Origin: an uncultured SAR116 cluster alpha proteobacterium
Lineage (GTDB): Bacteria > Pseudomonadota > Alphaproteobacteria > Puniceispirillales > Marisalimonadaceae
NCBI GenBank assembly: GCA_902623995.1
Contig: CACNWE010000012.1
Span: forward strand, 1 to 62,673
Length of the DNA: 62,673 nt
Direction of reading: 5' to 3'
Positions 19,223-29,948 of this stretch are shown here, in pieces. Each line of letters opens with the position of its first letter. Position 1 is the first letter of the stretch. The notes under the pieces were generated by a model. The model saw only the letters and a list, made by a program, of their open reading frames with translations, had not been told where the DNA came from and searched no databases. A program made the translations under genes and the position numbers.

Positions 19223-21439
19223 TTAATTAAAAATTGGTGGTCTTGGAAATCCATTAGGCACCATCCTTCCAGCTCCTCCTCTTTTACCTTGCCACGTTAA
19301 TAGATCCTTTTCGGTTCTTTGGCGTCCACCTGTCATTTTCCATATTATTCCGTCCTTTTTATTAAATGTAGTTATATCTGACAATGTACCGTCTTTATAT
19401 CTTTGAAGTATAACTCCTTTTCCTTTATTTAATTCAGGAACTTCATCTATTGAATACACTAATAATTTTCTATTATTTCCAACAACTGCAATAGTATCTC
19501 CTTCAATTTTTTTACACACTTTTGCTTTATTATCACCTTTTGTATTTAAAATTTGTTTTCCAGATTTTGTCTGTGCAACAATATTTAAAGTATTAATTTT
19601 AAAACCATGACCTGACTCTAAAGCCAGAACTATATTTCCTTCAAAAAATGGGAAACAAGATATTATTTTATTCTCTGCTTTGAGATCTAAAGTAAGTGAA
19701 ATAGGCTCTCCAAACCCTCTTCCAGAAGGAAGTTTGTTTGCAGACACGCTATAAAACCTTCCATTGTCTGCAAAGAAAATTACCTTATCAGTTGTAAAGG
19801 CATGTATCTTAAACTTTTCTTTATCGCCTTCCCTATATTTAAGTTCGAAATCATCATTTAAATGATTTTTTTGAGTTCTAATCCAACCTTGATCAGATAA
19901 AATTATTGTTATTGGTTCTCTAGTTACAAATTGATCTTCATCAAACTCTTCAACTAAAGGTAATTCACTAATATCTGTTTTTCTGTATGAAATATCTTGA
20001 AAATCTTTCTTTAAACTTTTTATGTCTGAATAAATTTCTTTCCATTGAGCATCATAATTACTCAAAATTTCATTTAGATTGTTTTGTTCATTTTCTAATT
20101 TACTAAGTTCATTTCTAAGTTCAATTTCCTCTAACTTTTTAAGTGAACGTAGACGCATATCTAAAATAGCATTAGCCTGAATTTCGTTTATTTCAAAATA
20201 TGATATCAACACTCCTTTAGGATCATCTTTTTCTCTAATAATTTCGATAACTTTATCAAGGTTTAAGTATACAATTATATAACCATTCAAAATATTAATT
20301 CTATTTTCAATTTGATTTAATCTATATTTACTTTTTCTTTGGAGAATAATTTGTCTATGATCTAACCAAGATTTAAGTGATTCTTTTAAAGATTTCACAC
20401 CAGGTATATTTTTATCGTCAATAACATTTAAATTAAGAGAAACTCTTACCTCTAAGTCAGTTTTTTTAAAAAGTGTTTCCATAACCATTTCAGGGGATAA
20501 ATTTCTACTTTTAGGATCAATAACTATTCTAATATTTTCTGCACTTTCATCCCTTATATCAGAAAGCATTGGGAGAGACTTATTATCCATCAACTCAGAG
20601 ATTTTTTCTAATAACCTACTTTTTTGTACCTGGTAAGGAATTTCACTAATAATTATTTTCCATTGTCCACCTTTTATATTTTCAATATTCCATCTAGCTC
20701 TCAACCTGAAACTTCCTTTTCCATTTTTATAAGAGTTTTCAATTGACAATTTTGGTTCAACTAAAATACCTCCAGTAGGAAAATCTGGTCCTTTTACAAA
20801 ATTAGAAATCGTAATATCAGAAGCATTTGGAAATTTGATTAAATGAAGAAGAGCATCTATTAATTCGTATATATTATGAGGAGGAATTGAAGTTGCCATG
20901 CCAACGGCAATACCTTGCGATCCATTAGCCAATAAATTAGGGAAAGCTGAAGGCAATACAATAGGCTCTTTACCTTCGTCATCATAAGTAACTCTAAAAT
21001 CTACCGTGTCTTTATCAATATCAGCTAATAACAATTCCGCAGCTTTTGACATCCTTGCTTCTGTATATCTCATGGCAGCTGCATTATCTCCATCTATGTT
21101 TCCAAAATTACCCTGACCATCAACTAAAGGATATCTTAACGCAAAATCTTGGGCCATTCGTACCATCGATTCGTAAATTGCAGCATCCCCATGAGGATGA
21201 AATTTTCCCATAACATCTCCTACAACACGAGCAGATTTTTTGAATGATACATTATGATTTAGTTTTAGTTGCATCATTGCAAATAAAACTCTTCTATGAA
21301 CAGGCTTTAGACCATCTCTTACATCAGGTAAAGATCTAGATGTTATTGTTGATAATGCATACGCTAGATATCTTTCAGCGATTGCTTTTGAGAAGGGAGT
21401 AATGCTTATATTTTCATTTTTTAAATCTTCATTTTCCAT
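19223..21439 (-). CDS. parC: DNA topoisomerase IV subunit A
   Basis: The type IIA topoisomerase subunit decatenates daughter chromosomes with ParE. The 738 residues contain '[15 protein letters not shown]', '[19 protein letters not shown]' and the catalytic Tyr125 in '[11 protein letters not shown]'. The C-terminal beta-pinwheel is short and lacks the 'QRRGGKG' GyrA box, which points to ParC rather than GyrA. It ends the rpoZ-to-recO gene train and starts 18 bases after recO. Confidence 0.95.
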   Translation of the reverse strand: MENEDLKNENISITPFSKAIAERYLAYALSTITSRSLPDVRDGLKPVHRRVLFAMMQLKLNHNVSFKKSARVVGDVMGKFHPHGDAAIYESMVRMAQDFALRYPLVDGQGNFGNIDGDNAAAMRYTEARMSKAAELLLADIDKDTVDFRVTYDDEGKEPIVLPSAFPNLLANGSQGIAVGMATSIPPHNIYELIDALLHLIKFPNASDITISNFVKGPDFPTGGILVEPKLSIENSYKNGKGSFRLRARWNIENIKGGQWKIIISEIPYQVQKSRLLEKISELMDNKSLPMLSDIRDESAENIRIVIDPKSRNLSPEMVMETLFKKTDLEVRVSLNLNVIDDKNIPGVKSLKESLKSWLDHRQIILQRKSKYRLNQIENRINILNGYIIVYLNLDKVIEIIREKDDPKGVLISYFEINEIQANAILDMRLRSLKKLEEIELRNELSKLENEQNNLNEILSNYDAQWKEIYSDIKSLKKDFQDISYRKTDISELPLVEEFDEDQFVTREPITIILSDQGWIRTQKNHLNDDFELKYREGDKEKFKIHAFTTDKVIFFADNGRFYSVSANKLPSGRGFGEPISLTLDLKAENKIISCFPFFEGNIVLALESGHGFKINTLNIVAQTKSGKQILNTKGDNKAKVCKKIEGDTIAVVGNNRKLLVYSIDEVPELNKGKGVILQRYKDGTLSDITTFNKKDGIIWKMTGGRQRTEKDLLTWQGKRGGAGRMVPNGFPRPPIFN

Positions 21440-21456
21440 ATAATAACACCCTATTA

Positions 21457-22215
21457 TTAAAGTTTTTTTATCATATTTTCTAATCTATCTCTAGGATTTG
21501 GTAAACTCATAATTCTAGTGTCATTTATAGATAACAATAATTTATTTTTGAAGAAATAAGTTGTTATATTAAACCCCATAATAATCTCTTCATGCAGGCT
21601 TGATCCGATGACTTTTGCTCCTCCTAAAAACATTGGTAATTTTAAAAGTCTAGGTGCAAATTCCCCAGCCCCATCCTTGGATACTGCTTTACCGGTTTTA
21701 GGACTAACAAAATATAAATTATTTTTTTGTCCTGTTACAGCGCATTGTTTTAAATCTAAAGAAAAACCAATTGATGATAATAATCCAATTTCCCATTTCA
21801 CATATCCTTTAATCCATTGTTTATTATCAACTGCATCAATAATTTCTAGAGCGTTTAAAAAGGCTTTTGTTGCATTAAATACTTCAGAATAACTCTGTCT
21901 TTCAGGTAAAAATTTTTCTAACAAAGAACATAATGAAGTTAAAGCTTGTAATTTAAGTTTTTCGTCAAAAATCTTTCCTGAAATAGAAGAAATTAGTTCA
22001 ATTTTAAAGTGACCCATTTGTTCAATTATTCTAGATTTCCAAAACACTTTAACTAAATTACCAGGTTGAACATTAGATAAAATACTTTTTGATTTATAAT
22101 TATTAACCCAACCTACATAACGTCCATGTGTCTCTGTCAAAATATTAATAATTAGGCCTTTTTCACCATATTTTTTTGCAGATAAAACTATGCCAATGTC
22201 ATTCCATTCAGGCAT
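21457..22215 (-). CDS. recO: DNA repair protein RecO
   Basis: RecO anneals strands and loads RecA with RecR. The 252-residue protein has an N-terminal OB fold ('[20 protein letters not shown]', '[12 protein letters not shown]') and a helical C-terminal half ('[19 protein letters not shown]', '[16 protein letters not shown]'). It lacks the four-cysteine zinc motif of some RecO proteins. Its start overlaps the era end by 8 bases. The order rnc-era-recO is conserved in alphaproteobacteria. Confidence 0.93.
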   Translation of the reverse strand: MPEWNDIGIVLSAKKYGEKGLIINILTETHGRYVGWVNNYKSKSILSNVQPGNLVKVFWKSRIIEQMGHFKIELISSISGKIFDEKLKLQALTSLCSLLEKFLPERQSYSEVFNATKAFLNALEIIDAVDNKQWIKGYVKWEIGLLSSIGFSLDLKQCAVTGQKNNLYFVSPKTGKAVSKDGAGEFAPRLLKLPMFLGGAKVIGSSLHEEIIMGFNITTYFFKNKLLLSINDTRIMSLPNPRDRLENMIKKL

Positions 22216-23125
22216 TGTAATTCAAACCAATAGATGAGTATTTGGATGGATCATCCATCCAATTTTTTTTTAATTTTATGTGTAAAAATAAATGAATTCT
22301 ACATTCTAACAATTTTTCAAGTTCTTTACGAGCCAAAGTCCCAATTCTTTTTATATTTTGACCTTGTTTTCCTAATATTATAGGTTTGTAACTTTGTTTA
22401 TTAATGTAAATTGTCTGATGGATATTTAAACTTTCGTCAGTATTAACTAACCATTTTTCTGTTTCAACAGTTAGATTGTATGGTAATTCTTTATTAAGAT
22501 TCTTAAACAACTTTTCCCTTGTAATTTCAGAAGCTAAAATAGATTGCGGTAAATCCGAAATAGTGTTTTCATCATAAAAAAAGGAGTGCGAAGGCATTTT
22601 TTTTGCTAAATATTCTATTAACTTATTACAACCACTTCCATTTTTGGCTGAAATCAAAAATGTTTCTTCAAAATTATATAAATTTTTAATTTCAGAAATT
22701 TTTATTAAAAGATCTTCTTTCGGCAACAAATCAATTTTATTTAAAACTAAAATTACATCAGAATTTATTTTTAAAATTTTTTCAATTATTTCTTTAGTGC
22801 TATTGTCTATTTTTTTTAATACATCATGAATAAAAACCACTTTATCAGTTGAATTTAACTCAGACCATGCAGCAGTCACCATAGCTTTTTCAAGTCTTCT
22901 TTTTGGTAAAAAAATACCAGGCGTATCTACAAAAATTATTTGAGATTTTAATTTACTAGTCAAATGAAAATTACATATTCCTCTTATGCAAAACCTAGTA
23001 GTTTGTACCTTACGTGATACTATAGAAATTTTTCTACCTACTAATTTATTTATAAGAGTTGATTTACCTGAGTTGGGAATTCCAACCAAATTAACAAAAC
23101 CTGATTTTAAGTCTATTGGTACCAA
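22208..23125 (-). CDS. era: GTPase Era
   Basis: Era binds the 3' end of 16S rRNA and helps 30S assembly. The 305 residues have G1 'GIPNSGKST', G3 'DTPGIF' and G4 'NKID', and a C-terminal KH domain ('KPIILGKQGQNIKRIGTLAR'). The start appears to be TTG at 23125, because no ATG is available before G1. It lies between rnc and recO. Confidence 0.95.
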   Translation of the reverse strand: MVPIDLKSGFVNLVGIPNSGKSTLINKLVGRKISIVSRKVQTTRFCIRGICNFHLTSKLKSQIIFVDTPGIFLPKRRLEKAMVTAAWSELNSTDKVVFIHDVLKKIDNSTKEIIEKILKINSDVILVLNKIDLLPKEDLLIKISEIKNLYNFEETFLISAKNGSGCNKLIEYLAKKMPSHSFFYDENTISDLPQSILASEITREKLFKNLNKELPYNLTVETEKWLVNTDESLNIHQTIYINKQSYKPIILGKQGQNIKRIGTLARKELEKLLECRIHLFLHIKLKKNWMDDPSKYSSIGLNYNA

Positions 23126-23156
23126 ATTGACTATACGCCTCTTCTATGCAAAATCT

Positions 23157-23828
23157 CTAGATTTTTAAAATACTTAATAATTTTACTGCCGCAGCTTCTT
23201 CAGCTTTTTTTAAATTTGTACCCGTTGCTGATACCACATCATAATTTTCGATAAATACAGAAACTTCGTAAATGGGTTGATGCTCATTTCCAGACTTATT
23301 TAAAATATTATATTTGGGTAGTTTATTGTATTGATGTAAACAATATTCTTGAAGTATAGATTTTGGATGTTTTACTGGTTTAGAAAAAATTAAGTCTTTA
23401 TCAATAATATTATTTATTATGAATTTTTTACTATTTTCAAATCCAGTGTCAATATAAATTGCCCCAATTATTGCTTCGACAACATCACTCAATATTGATG
23501 CATTCTTATCTAAATTATCACCTTTTTGTGTTTTTATAAAATCAGACAGGTTAATTTTTTTTGCAAAATTAAATAGATTTTCTTGATTGGCAAATTTCTG
23601 AAAATAATTGTCTAAAATACCTTCTTTAGCTTTTGGAAAAGTTTTAAAGACATATTCTGACAATACCAAACCTAAAACTCTGTCGCCAAGAAACTCTAAT
23701 CTTTCATAATTTTTTTTTTTTATTTTCATTTTATTTTTATGAAAACTAGAATGTGTTATTGCTTCTTCTAACAAAGCAATATTTTTAAACTTGTAATTAA
23801 TCTGTTTTTCTAACTTATTAAAAAACAT
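23157..23828 (-). CDS. rnc: Ribonuclease III
   Basis: This double-strand-specific RNase processes rRNA precursors and regulatory RNA duplexes. The catalytic signature 'YERLEFLGDRVLGLVLSEYV' and the second acidic cluster 'DVVEAIIGAIYIDTGF' are intact. The C-terminal dsRNA-binding domain ends with 'KAEEAAAVKLLSIL'. The 223 residues are standard. It overlaps lepB by one base. Confidence 0.96.
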   Translation of the reverse strand: MFFNKLEKQINYKFKNIALLEEAITHSSFHKNKMKIKKKNYERLEFLGDRVLGLVLSEYVFKTFPKAKEGILDNYFQKFANQENLFNFAKKINLSDFIKTQKGDNLDKNASILSDVVEAIIGAIYIDTGFENSKKFIINNIIDKDLIFSKPVKHPKSILQEYCLHQYNKLPKYNILNKSGNEHQPIYEVSVFIENYDVVSATGTNLKKAEEAAAVKLLSILKI

Positions 23829-24553
23829 TATTCTATTACCTTACCAATTCTTGAAAATCTTATTGCTTTGTGCCAATTCCAAAATTCAAAAATAGAAGCA
23901 GAGCTGTTATGTGAGAAAAAAATAATTTCTGCTTTCCCAATTAAATTTTTCTTTGGCACAAAACCTACCTCTGGTGTTCTACTATCCCTACTATTGTCTC
24001 TATTATCACCCATAAAGAAAAAATGGTTTGGTGGCACCTTAAATAAAATTGTATCGTCAAATGGATCTTTGTCACTAGCCTCAATTATCTGATAAGTTTT
24101 TGATCCTTCCAAAACCTCATCATATTGTGTGAAAACTTTTTCGTCACCAAATACGTTTTTCATTATCCCTATATTTGTCTTAATTCTTCTAGCTTTTTTG
24201 GAATTAATATAAAGAACACCTTCTTTAACTTGTACTGTGTCATTTGGGAGCGCTACTAACCTTTTGATATAATCAATAGTTTCATCTCCTGGTTTTCTAA
24301 AAACTATCACATCACCTCTTTGTGGAGATTTATATAATACCCTATCTCTAATAGGCCCTAGTCCAAATGGGAAACTATATTTTGAATAACCATACGAGTA
24401 TTTTGATACAAATAAATAGTCTCCTACTAACAGGGTTGGTATCATTGAGCCAGATGGAATATTGAAAGGTTCAAAAAAAATAGAACGAAAAAAAATTGCT
24501 ATTGATCCAGCAATTAAAAGAGTCTTAGATAGCTCTTTAAAGGAATTCTTCAT
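23828..24553 (-). CDS. lepB: Signal peptidase I
   Basis: This membrane-bound serine protease removes signal peptides in the periplasm. One N-terminal membrane segment is followed by 'FNIPSGSMIPTLLVGDYL', with Ser36 as nucleophile, and by 'YIKRLVALP', with Lys97 as general base. 'PPNHFFFMGDNRDNSRDSR' is the C-terminal box E. The length of 241 is normal. It lies between acpS and rnc. Confidence 0.96.
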   Translation of the reverse strand: MKNSFKELSKTLLIAGSIAIFFRSIFFEPFNIPSGSMIPTLLVGDYLFVSKYSYGYSKYSFPFGLGPIRDRVLYKSPQRGDVIVFRKPGDETIDYIKRLVALPNDTVQVKEGVLYINSKKARRIKTNIGIMKNVFGDEKVFTQYDEVLEGSKTYQIIEASDKDPFDDTILFKVPPNHFFFMGDNRDNSRDSRTPEVGFVPKKNLIGKAEIIFFSHNSSASIFEFWNWHKAIRFSRIGKVIE

Positions 24554-24605
24554 AAAATATACTCCAAAGGTATGGGTTATTTAAATAATTAACTTTATGC
24601 AATAG

Positions 24606-25013
24606 CTAAACATAAGGAGCAAGTGAAATCACAACAAAAGAAATAACAAAAGGGGTGTCATCTGAAAGAGAAATATCAAATTTTAATTTAGCTTTTAAAT
24701 TTTTTTCTTTTTTTTCAATAAATTTTTTTGTTTTACCTGTAAAAAATAAATACGGCTTTCCATTTCCATCATTTAAAATTTCAATTTCTCTAAAAAAAAG
24801 TCCTTCTCCTCTAGTTGGGCTTAAAGCTTTCCAAGTTGCTTCTTTGGCTGAAAATCTCTTTCCAAAAAAATTAATAGAGTTATTCAATTTATTTTTTGAA
24901 ATTTGTATCTCATTGTTTCCATAAATTCGATTAATAAATTTACAATCATATTTGTCTATAATTTTTTTGATTCTCTCTAAATTCATAATATCAGTTCCAA
25001 TTCCAATAATCAT
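24606..25013 (-). CDS. acpS: Holo-[acyl-carrier-protein] synthase
   Basis: AcpS transfers 4'-phosphopantetheine from CoA to acyl carrier protein. The 135 residues show 'IGIGTDIMNLERIKKII' with the metal-binding Asp and 'FFGKRFSAKEATWKAL' with the metal-binding Glu. It overlaps pdxJ by 4 bases, the usual alphaproteobacterial pdxJ-acpS pair. Confidence 0.95.
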   Translation of the reverse strand: MIIGIGTDIMNLERIKKIIDKYDCKFINRIYGNNEIQISKNKLNNSINFFGKRFSAKEATWKALSPTRGEGLFFREIEILNDGNGKPYLFFTGKTKKFIEKKEKNLKAKLKFDISLSDDTPFVISFVVISLAPYV

Positions 25014-25747
25014 TTTATTGCTTCTGAAATTATGTTGCGCATTTTTAATATTGAATTTTCTAACCCATTAAAAATAGAATTTGCTATAATGAAATGTCCT
25101 ATATTTAATTCAACAATATCATTAATCGATAAAATAGCACCTACATTGTCATAGGTTAACCCATGGCCTGCATGACAATTTAAACCTAGTTTTGTTGCAA
25201 AGGTAGTACTTTCAGTAATTTTTTTTAATTCTAATTCAACATTATTTCTTTTTGTAAAAGCATTTGCGTAACTACCAGTATGAAACTCAATTGTTTTAAC
25301 GCCTAATTTTTGAGTAGCAATCAATTGATCTTTATCTGGGTCAATAAAAATTGCTACATTTATATTATGATTGGATAAAAATTTTAGAATTTTTTTTAAT
25401 TTATCAAAATTATTTATAACATCTAGCCCACCTTCTGTAGTAATTTCTTGTCGTTTTTCTGGAACGAAGCATACATGTTTAGGCTTATATTCAACTGCAA
25501 TCTTAACCATTTCTAAATTTGCCCCTATTTCAAGATTAACAGGAATATTAATAACGTTCAAAATATCACCTAAATCCTTTTCATTTACATGTCTCCTATC
25601 TTCTCTTACATGTACAGTTACTAAATCTGCACCAGATTTTTCAACAATCCTTGCTGCTTCAATAACTTCTGGATAATTTTCACCACGAGCATTTCTTAGT
25701 GTAGCAACATGGTCAATATTTATGCCTAACCTAACATATCTTTTCAT
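25010..25747 (-). CDS. pdxJ: Pyridoxine 5'-phosphate synthase
   Basis: PdxJ makes pyridoxine 5'-phosphate from 1-deoxyxylulose 5-phosphate and aminoacetone phosphate derivatives, the last ring-forming step of vitamin B6 synthesis. The 245-residue TIM barrel starts 'RLGINIDHVATLRNARG' and contains 'VTVHVREDRRHVNEKDL' and 'GLNCHAGHGLTYDNV'. It is tightly coupled to acpS downstream and to the DUF2062 gene upstream. Confidence 0.97.
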   Translation of the reverse strand: MKRYVRLGINIDHVATLRNARGENYPEVIEAARIVEKSGADLVTVHVREDRRHVNEKDLGDILNVINIPVNLEIGANLEMVKIAVEYKPKHVCFVPEKRQEITTEGGLDVINNFDKLKKILKFLSNHNINVAIFIDPDKDQLIATQKLGVKTIEFHTGSYANAFTKRNNVELELKKITESTTFATKLGLNCHAGHGLTYDNVGAILSINDIVELNIGHFIIANSIFNGLENSILKMRNIISEAIK

Positions 25748-26280
25748 TAAAATAGCCTTTTGTTTTTTTTATTTTTTCTTCTTTTGAAAGAAGTAATAAA
25801 ACTATAAATAACAAAGTATGTAATTATCCAAACCAAGGGTGCTGTAATTGCTCCACCTATGAGCATTGGAAAAAAAATTTCATAGGTTTGGTTTACTATC
25901 ATATCGAAATTTATTTCGTGATTTATTTTCTCTATCTTGATATTTGTGACATAAGTACCAATTTTATATATCAACCCCCAAATAAATGGAAAAGTTATAG
26001 GGTTTCCAACTACTGTACCAATTAATGCAGCTATGAAGTTACCCCTTATTAAATATGCAAAAATTATAGCTAAAATAAAATGAAATCCTAAAAGTGGTGT
26101 AAAAGATACCATCGCCCCACATGCAAAACCTGAAGAGATAGCATAATTAGAGCCAGATAAACGAGCTAATCTCAATTTATAATATGATATAATTCTGTTA
26201 ACCCTACTTAATAAATTTTTGTAATATAAATTAAAATTGACTATATAAATGCTCCACCTAATCCTTACCTCTTTGTACAC
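25747..26280 (-). CDS. DUF2062 membrane protein
   Basis: This small inner-membrane protein of 177 residues has three or four hydrophobic segments and the DUF2062 signature 'SGFACGAMVSFTPLLGFHF' and 'GNPITFPFIWGLIYKIG'. The function of the family is not established. The apparent start is GTG at 26280, inside the spoT end (23-base overlap); a later start is possible. A DUF2062 gene next to spoT and pdxJ is common in alphaproteobacteria. Confidence 0.82.
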   Translation of the reverse strand: MYKEVRIRWSIYIVNFNLYYKNLLSRVNRIISYYKLRLARLSGSNYAISSGFACGAMVSFTPLLGFHFILAIIFAYLIRGNFIAALIGTVVGNPITFPFIWGLIYKIGTYVTNIKIEKINHEINFDMIVNQTYEIFFPMLIGGAITAPLVWIITYFVIYSFITSFKRRKNKKNKRLF

Positions 26281-28375
26281 TTTCTACAAAATGAGACAAC
26301 CTTATTGCTGCAATTATTTGATTTAAATGAGTTAAGTTTCTAACTTCTAAATCAATATTAAATTTATAAAATTCTAAATCTCTTGAAACCACTTGAATGT
26401 TAGATATATTTCCATCATTTAAGCTTATTATTTTAGTGACATCTGCTAAACTGCCAGGCTCATTTGACAATACTGTCACAAGACTACCTTTATGAAAAGA
26501 TTCACCATCTCTGTCCCATGAAATTTCAAGCCAAACCTCAGGCATATCGTTAAATTTTTCTAGTGCAAAACAATCTAAAGCATGAACTGTAATACCTTTA
26601 CCTGTAGTGACAATTCCAACAATACGTTCACCCGGAAGTGGGTGACAACAATGAGCATAATGTATTGCCATCCCAGAAATAACACCCTTGATTTTCATAG
26701 TTTCCTGTAAATGAGGTTTTTTTAATTTTGGTAATTTATTTTTTGAATTTTCTTTTTCTGGATATAAAAATTTTAAAACATCTCTTGATTTTATATTTCC
26801 TTTTCCTATCTCGATCAGCAATTCTTCTACGTCAGTAAGACCAAATTCATTAATTACTCTAATCAAGCTTTTTTCATGCATTATTTTATTTTGTTGTCTA
26901 TATTCTTTTTGAAGCAAAGCAGTTCCTAATTGTAAAAATTCTTTTATTTCTCTATTTCTTATAAACCTTTTAATTGCTGATTTAGCCTTTCCAGTAACAC
27001 AAGTTTCTATCCATTTTGGATCTGGAAAACCATTTTTAGAAGTTAAAATTTCTACTTGATCACCATTTTTAATTTCTGTTGTTATCAATCTATTTTTATT
27101 GTTTATTTTTGCACCAACTGCAGCATTACCAATTTCGGAATGAACTGAATATGAGAAGTCAATTGCATTTGCACCTTTTGGTAAAATTATTAAATTTCCT
27201 TTTGGCGTAAAACAAAAAATTTGATCATTATACATTTCTAATTTAGTGTTTTCTAAAAATTCTTCTGGTTCACTGCTTTCTTCGATAATCTGAATTAATT
27301 CCCTGACCCATTTATATTTTATAACTTCAGACCATTTTGTACCCTCTTTATAACTCCAATGTGCAGCGACCCCATTAAGAGCGAATTCATTCATAATTGA
27401 AGTTCTTATTTGAACTTCTATTCTTGTTTTTTTGGGCCCAATTAAACTTGAATGAAGCGATTGATATCCATTTCTTTTGGGAGCAGAAATATAATCCTTA
27501 AAACGTCCCATGATTGCAGTATATTCTTGATGCAATAATCCAAGACTTTTATAACAACTGGGTACATCATCAACTATAACTCTGAATGCCATTATATCTG
27601 ACAATTGGTCCATGCTTAAATTTTTGTATTGCATTTTTTTCCAAATTGAATAACTACTTTTAATTCTTCCCGTTACCAAAGATTTGATATTATTTTTCTT
27701 TAAAACAGTTTCGATTTCTCTGGTAATATATGGTATATTCAACTCATCTTGAGAATATATTAACTTTAGACGCTTTAATATTGAATCACGAGTTTCTGGA
27801 TTCAAAACAGCAAAACATCTATCTTCTAATTCTCTTTGTATAGCATTAATACCTAAACGCTCTGCTAATGGAGCAAAAATTTCTAAAGTCTCAAAACAAA
27901 TTTTGGACTTTTTCGCATCGTCCTTAATGCCATTAATTGTTCTAATATTATGTAGTCTATCAGCTAATTTTACCAACAAAACCCTAATATCATCCGAAGA
28001 TGCTAACAAAAGTTTTCGAAAATTTTCAGCTTGAGCAAATCCGAATTTTAAATCTAACTTAGATAGCTTTGTTACGCCATCAACAAGTTTTGAGATTTCT
28101 AACCCAAATTCATCTTCAATATTTTTTATAGTAATTTCACTATCTTCAACAACATCGTGAAGAAGTGCTGTAATAATTGTCGAGGAGTCTAATCTCATAT
28201 TAATTAAATAATCAGCCACAGCTAAGGGATGAGTAAAGTAAGCCTCACCACTACCTCGAAATTGGTTAGCATGAGCTTTTTTTGAAAAAATATAAGCTTT
28301 ATTAATAGCTTTGTAAGAGACAAAGCTGTCGTATTCAGATATTTTTTTATAAATATGCGATGCTGTTATCATCAC
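26258..28375 (-). CDS. spoT: Bifunctional (p)ppGpp synthetase/hydrolase
   Basis: This Rel/SpoT enzyme makes and degrades the stringent-response alarmone. The 705 residues hold, in order, an intact HD hydrolase domain ('THPLAVADYLIN', 'ALLHDVVEDSEIT') and a synthetase domain with the 'GRFKDYI' RxKD motif of bifunctional enzymes and 'NGYQSLHSSLIGP'. A TGS domain ('FCFTPKGNLIILPKGANAID'), a zinc-finger/helical region ('HYAHCCHPLPGERIVGI') and a C-terminal ACT domain follow. It is the only RelA/SpoT seen. It follows rpoZ, as in E. coli. Confidence 0.96.
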   Translation of the reverse strand: MMITASHIYKKISEYDSFVSYKAINKAYIFSKKAHANQFRGSGEAYFTHPLAVADYLINMRLDSSTIITALLHDVVEDSEITIKNIEDEFGLEISKLVDGVTKLSKLDLKFGFAQAENFRKLLLASSDDIRVLLVKLADRLHNIRTINGIKDDAKKSKICFETLEIFAPLAERLGINAIQRELEDRCFAVLNPETRDSILKRLKLIYSQDELNIPYITREIETVLKKNNIKSLVTGRIKSSYSIWKKMQYKNLSMDQLSDIMAFRVIVDDVPSCYKSLGLLHQEYTAIMGRFKDYISAPKRNGYQSLHSSLIGPKKTRIEVQIRTSIMNEFALNGVAAHWSYKEGTKWSEVIKYKWVRELIQIIEESSEPEEFLENTKLEMYNDQIFCFTPKGNLIILPKGANAIDFSYSVHSEIGNAAVGAKINNKNRLITTEIKNGDQVEILTSKNGFPDPKWIETCVTGKAKSAIKRFIRNREIKEFLQLGTALLQKEYRQQNKIMHEKSLIRVINEFGLTDVEELLIEIGKGNIKSRDVLKFLYPEKENSKNKLPKLKKPHLQETMKIKGVISGMAIHYAHCCHPLPGERIVGIVTTGKGITVHALDCFALEKFNDMPEVWLEISWDRDGESFHKGSLVTVLSNEPGSLADVTKIISLNDGNISNIQVVSRDLEFYKFNIDLEVRNLTHLNQIIAAIRLSHFVESVQRGKD

Positions 28376-28433
28376 ATAATATTATATCATAAAAGTTTAC
28401 TTATCTATATTAAATGATCAACAATTAAAAAAT

Positions 28434-28838
28434 TTAATCTTCGTTTTTAATTATATCTTCAGAAATATCCTCAAAAGAACCTTCATCATTTTGTCTGCTT
28501 TTATTAAATATAAAGTCTTCGTTGGTATTAGTTTCAGGTTTAGACTCATTTAAATAAGCAGCAAATTCTTCTTCTAATGATGCTTCTTCTTCAATATTAC
28601 CGTCATCTTTGATTAAATTTTTTTGCATGGAACGTATAAATCTTTCTTGCAAACTTTCGGCATCAACAGCTTCAGAAGCAATTTCACGCAATGATACTAC
28701 TGGATTTTTATCATTATCTCTATCAACCTCTATAGCAACTCCATTCGAAATCTCTCTAGAGCGTTGTGAAGCAGCAATAACAAGATCAAATCTATTAGGT
28801 ATTTTTTTTACACAATCTTCAACAGTTACACGTGCCAT
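28434..28838 (-). CDS. rpoZ: RNA polymerase omega subunit
   Basis: Omega helps assembly of RNA polymerase. The N-terminal '[20 protein letters not shown]' and 'AASQRSREI' are the conserved omega core. The C-terminal ~60 residues are acidic and variable, as usual in alphaproteobacteria, which gives a length of 134. It lies directly upstream of spoT, the conserved rpoZ-spoT pairing. Confidence 0.95.
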   Translation of the reverse strand: MARVTVEDCVKKIPNRFDLVIAASQRSREISNGVAIEVDRDNDKNPVVSLREIASEAVDAESLQERFIRSMQKNLIKDDGNIEEEASLEEEFAAYLNESKPETNTNEDFIFNKSRQNDEGSFEDISEDIIKNED

Positions 28839-28897
28839 ATTTAAAAGTCTCCAAATTAATAAATAACTAATTAAATAATATATCGTAAAAAATCAAA

Positions 28898-29410
28898 TTA
28901 AAATTTATTTTGATTAATAATTCTAACATTTTGATTATTTAAATTTTTTAAAATTTCAAGAACATTCATCTTTAATATTGGATGAACCCAATTTTGATTT
29001 AATTCTGCTAATGGTTCCATAACAAACCTTCTTTGATGGGCTCTTGGATGCGGAATTATAACATCATTACTTGTTAAAACTTTATTTGAATAATCAATTA
29101 GATCTAAATCAATTACCCTTGCTTCATTTACCACCCTTCTTCTTCTTCCAAGTTTATATTCTATTTCATGTAATGATCTTAAAACATCTATCTCACTTAA
29201 AATTGTATTTGCAAAAATAATACAATTAAAAAAATTTGGCTGTACACTTTTGGGAATTGGTTCCGTCTCGTACCAACTTGACTGATCAGTTACATTAATT
29301 GAATAATCTTTAAAATAACTGATTGCCTTACTAGCAATATTAATTGAATGAGTCCCGTCTTCAGACTTAATATTTCCACCAATGCCAATTATTATTTTTT
29401 GATTTTGCAT
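28898..29410 (-). CDS. folK: 2-amino-4-hydroxy-6-hydroxymethyldihydropteridine pyrophosphokinase
   Basis: HPPK transfers pyrophosphate from ATP to the pterin in folate synthesis. 'IIGIGGNIKSEDGTHSIN' at the N-terminus, 'YETEPIP' and 'INEARVIDLDLIDYSN'-like ('VNEARVIDLDLIDYSNKV') with 'IPHPRAHQRRFVMEPLAEL' are the classic motifs. The 170 residues are normal. It lies between smpB and rpoZ on the same strand. Confidence 0.95.
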   Translation of the reverse strand: MQNQKIIIGIGGNIKSEDGTHSINIASKAISYFKDYSINVTDQSSWYETEPIPKSVQPNFFNCIIFANTILSEIDVLRSLHEIEYKLGRRRRVVNEARVIDLDLIDYSNKVLTSNDVIIPHPRAHQRRFVMEPLAELNQNWVHPILKMNVLEILKNLNNQNVRIINQNKF

Positions 29411-29448
29411 AATTTGATATAGAGATTTATTACTTAAAAATATAATGT

Positions 29449-29934
29449 TTAATTATTGTTTTTTAAAATTCTATGTTTTTCTCTATCCCAATCCCGTTTT
29501 TTAATAACTTCTCTTTTGTCAACTTTCTTTTTACCCTCTGCAATTCCTAAAGATATTTTAGCCAAACCTTTATTATTAAAATACAAACTCAGAGGAACAA
29601 CTGTGCATCCGTCTTTCTTTATTCGCCCTAAAATTTTATCTCTTTCTTTTTTATGCACTAAAAGACGCCTTACCCTTTTTGGATCATGATTTTGACCTGA
29701 TGCCGCTAAATTGTATTCTGGAATATTAGAATTTACTAAAACGATTTGCCCATATTCATTGGTTGCATATGATTCATTTATACTAGCTCTACCAAGTCTT
29801 AAACTTTTAACTTCACTTCCTAACAAAACAATTCCAGCTTCAACTATATCGATAATTGAATAGTCAAATCTAGCACGTCTATTTTCTGCTACTCTACCTT
29901 GAGAAATACCTTTATTTAATATTTTTTTATTCAT
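29449..29934 (-). CDS. smpB: SsrA-binding protein SmpB
   Basis: SmpB carries tmRNA to stalled ribosomes for trans-translation. The 161 residues contain 'GIVLLGSEVKSLRLGRASI', 'ESYA' and the C-terminal tail 'GIAEGKKKVDKREVIKKRDW', all family hallmarks. The tmRNA gene itself is not in this window. smpB next to dapA is the usual alphaproteobacterial arrangement. Confidence 0.97.
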   Translation of the reverse strand: MNKKILNKGISQGRVAENRRARFDYSIIDIVEAGIVLLGSEVKSLRLGRASINESYATNEYGQIVLVNSNIPEYNLAASGQNHDPKRVRRLLVHKKERDKILGRIKKDGCTVVPLSLYFNNKGLAKISLGIAEGKKKVDKREVIKKRDWDREKHRILKNNN

Positions 29935-29948
29935 TCAAATACAAGTAT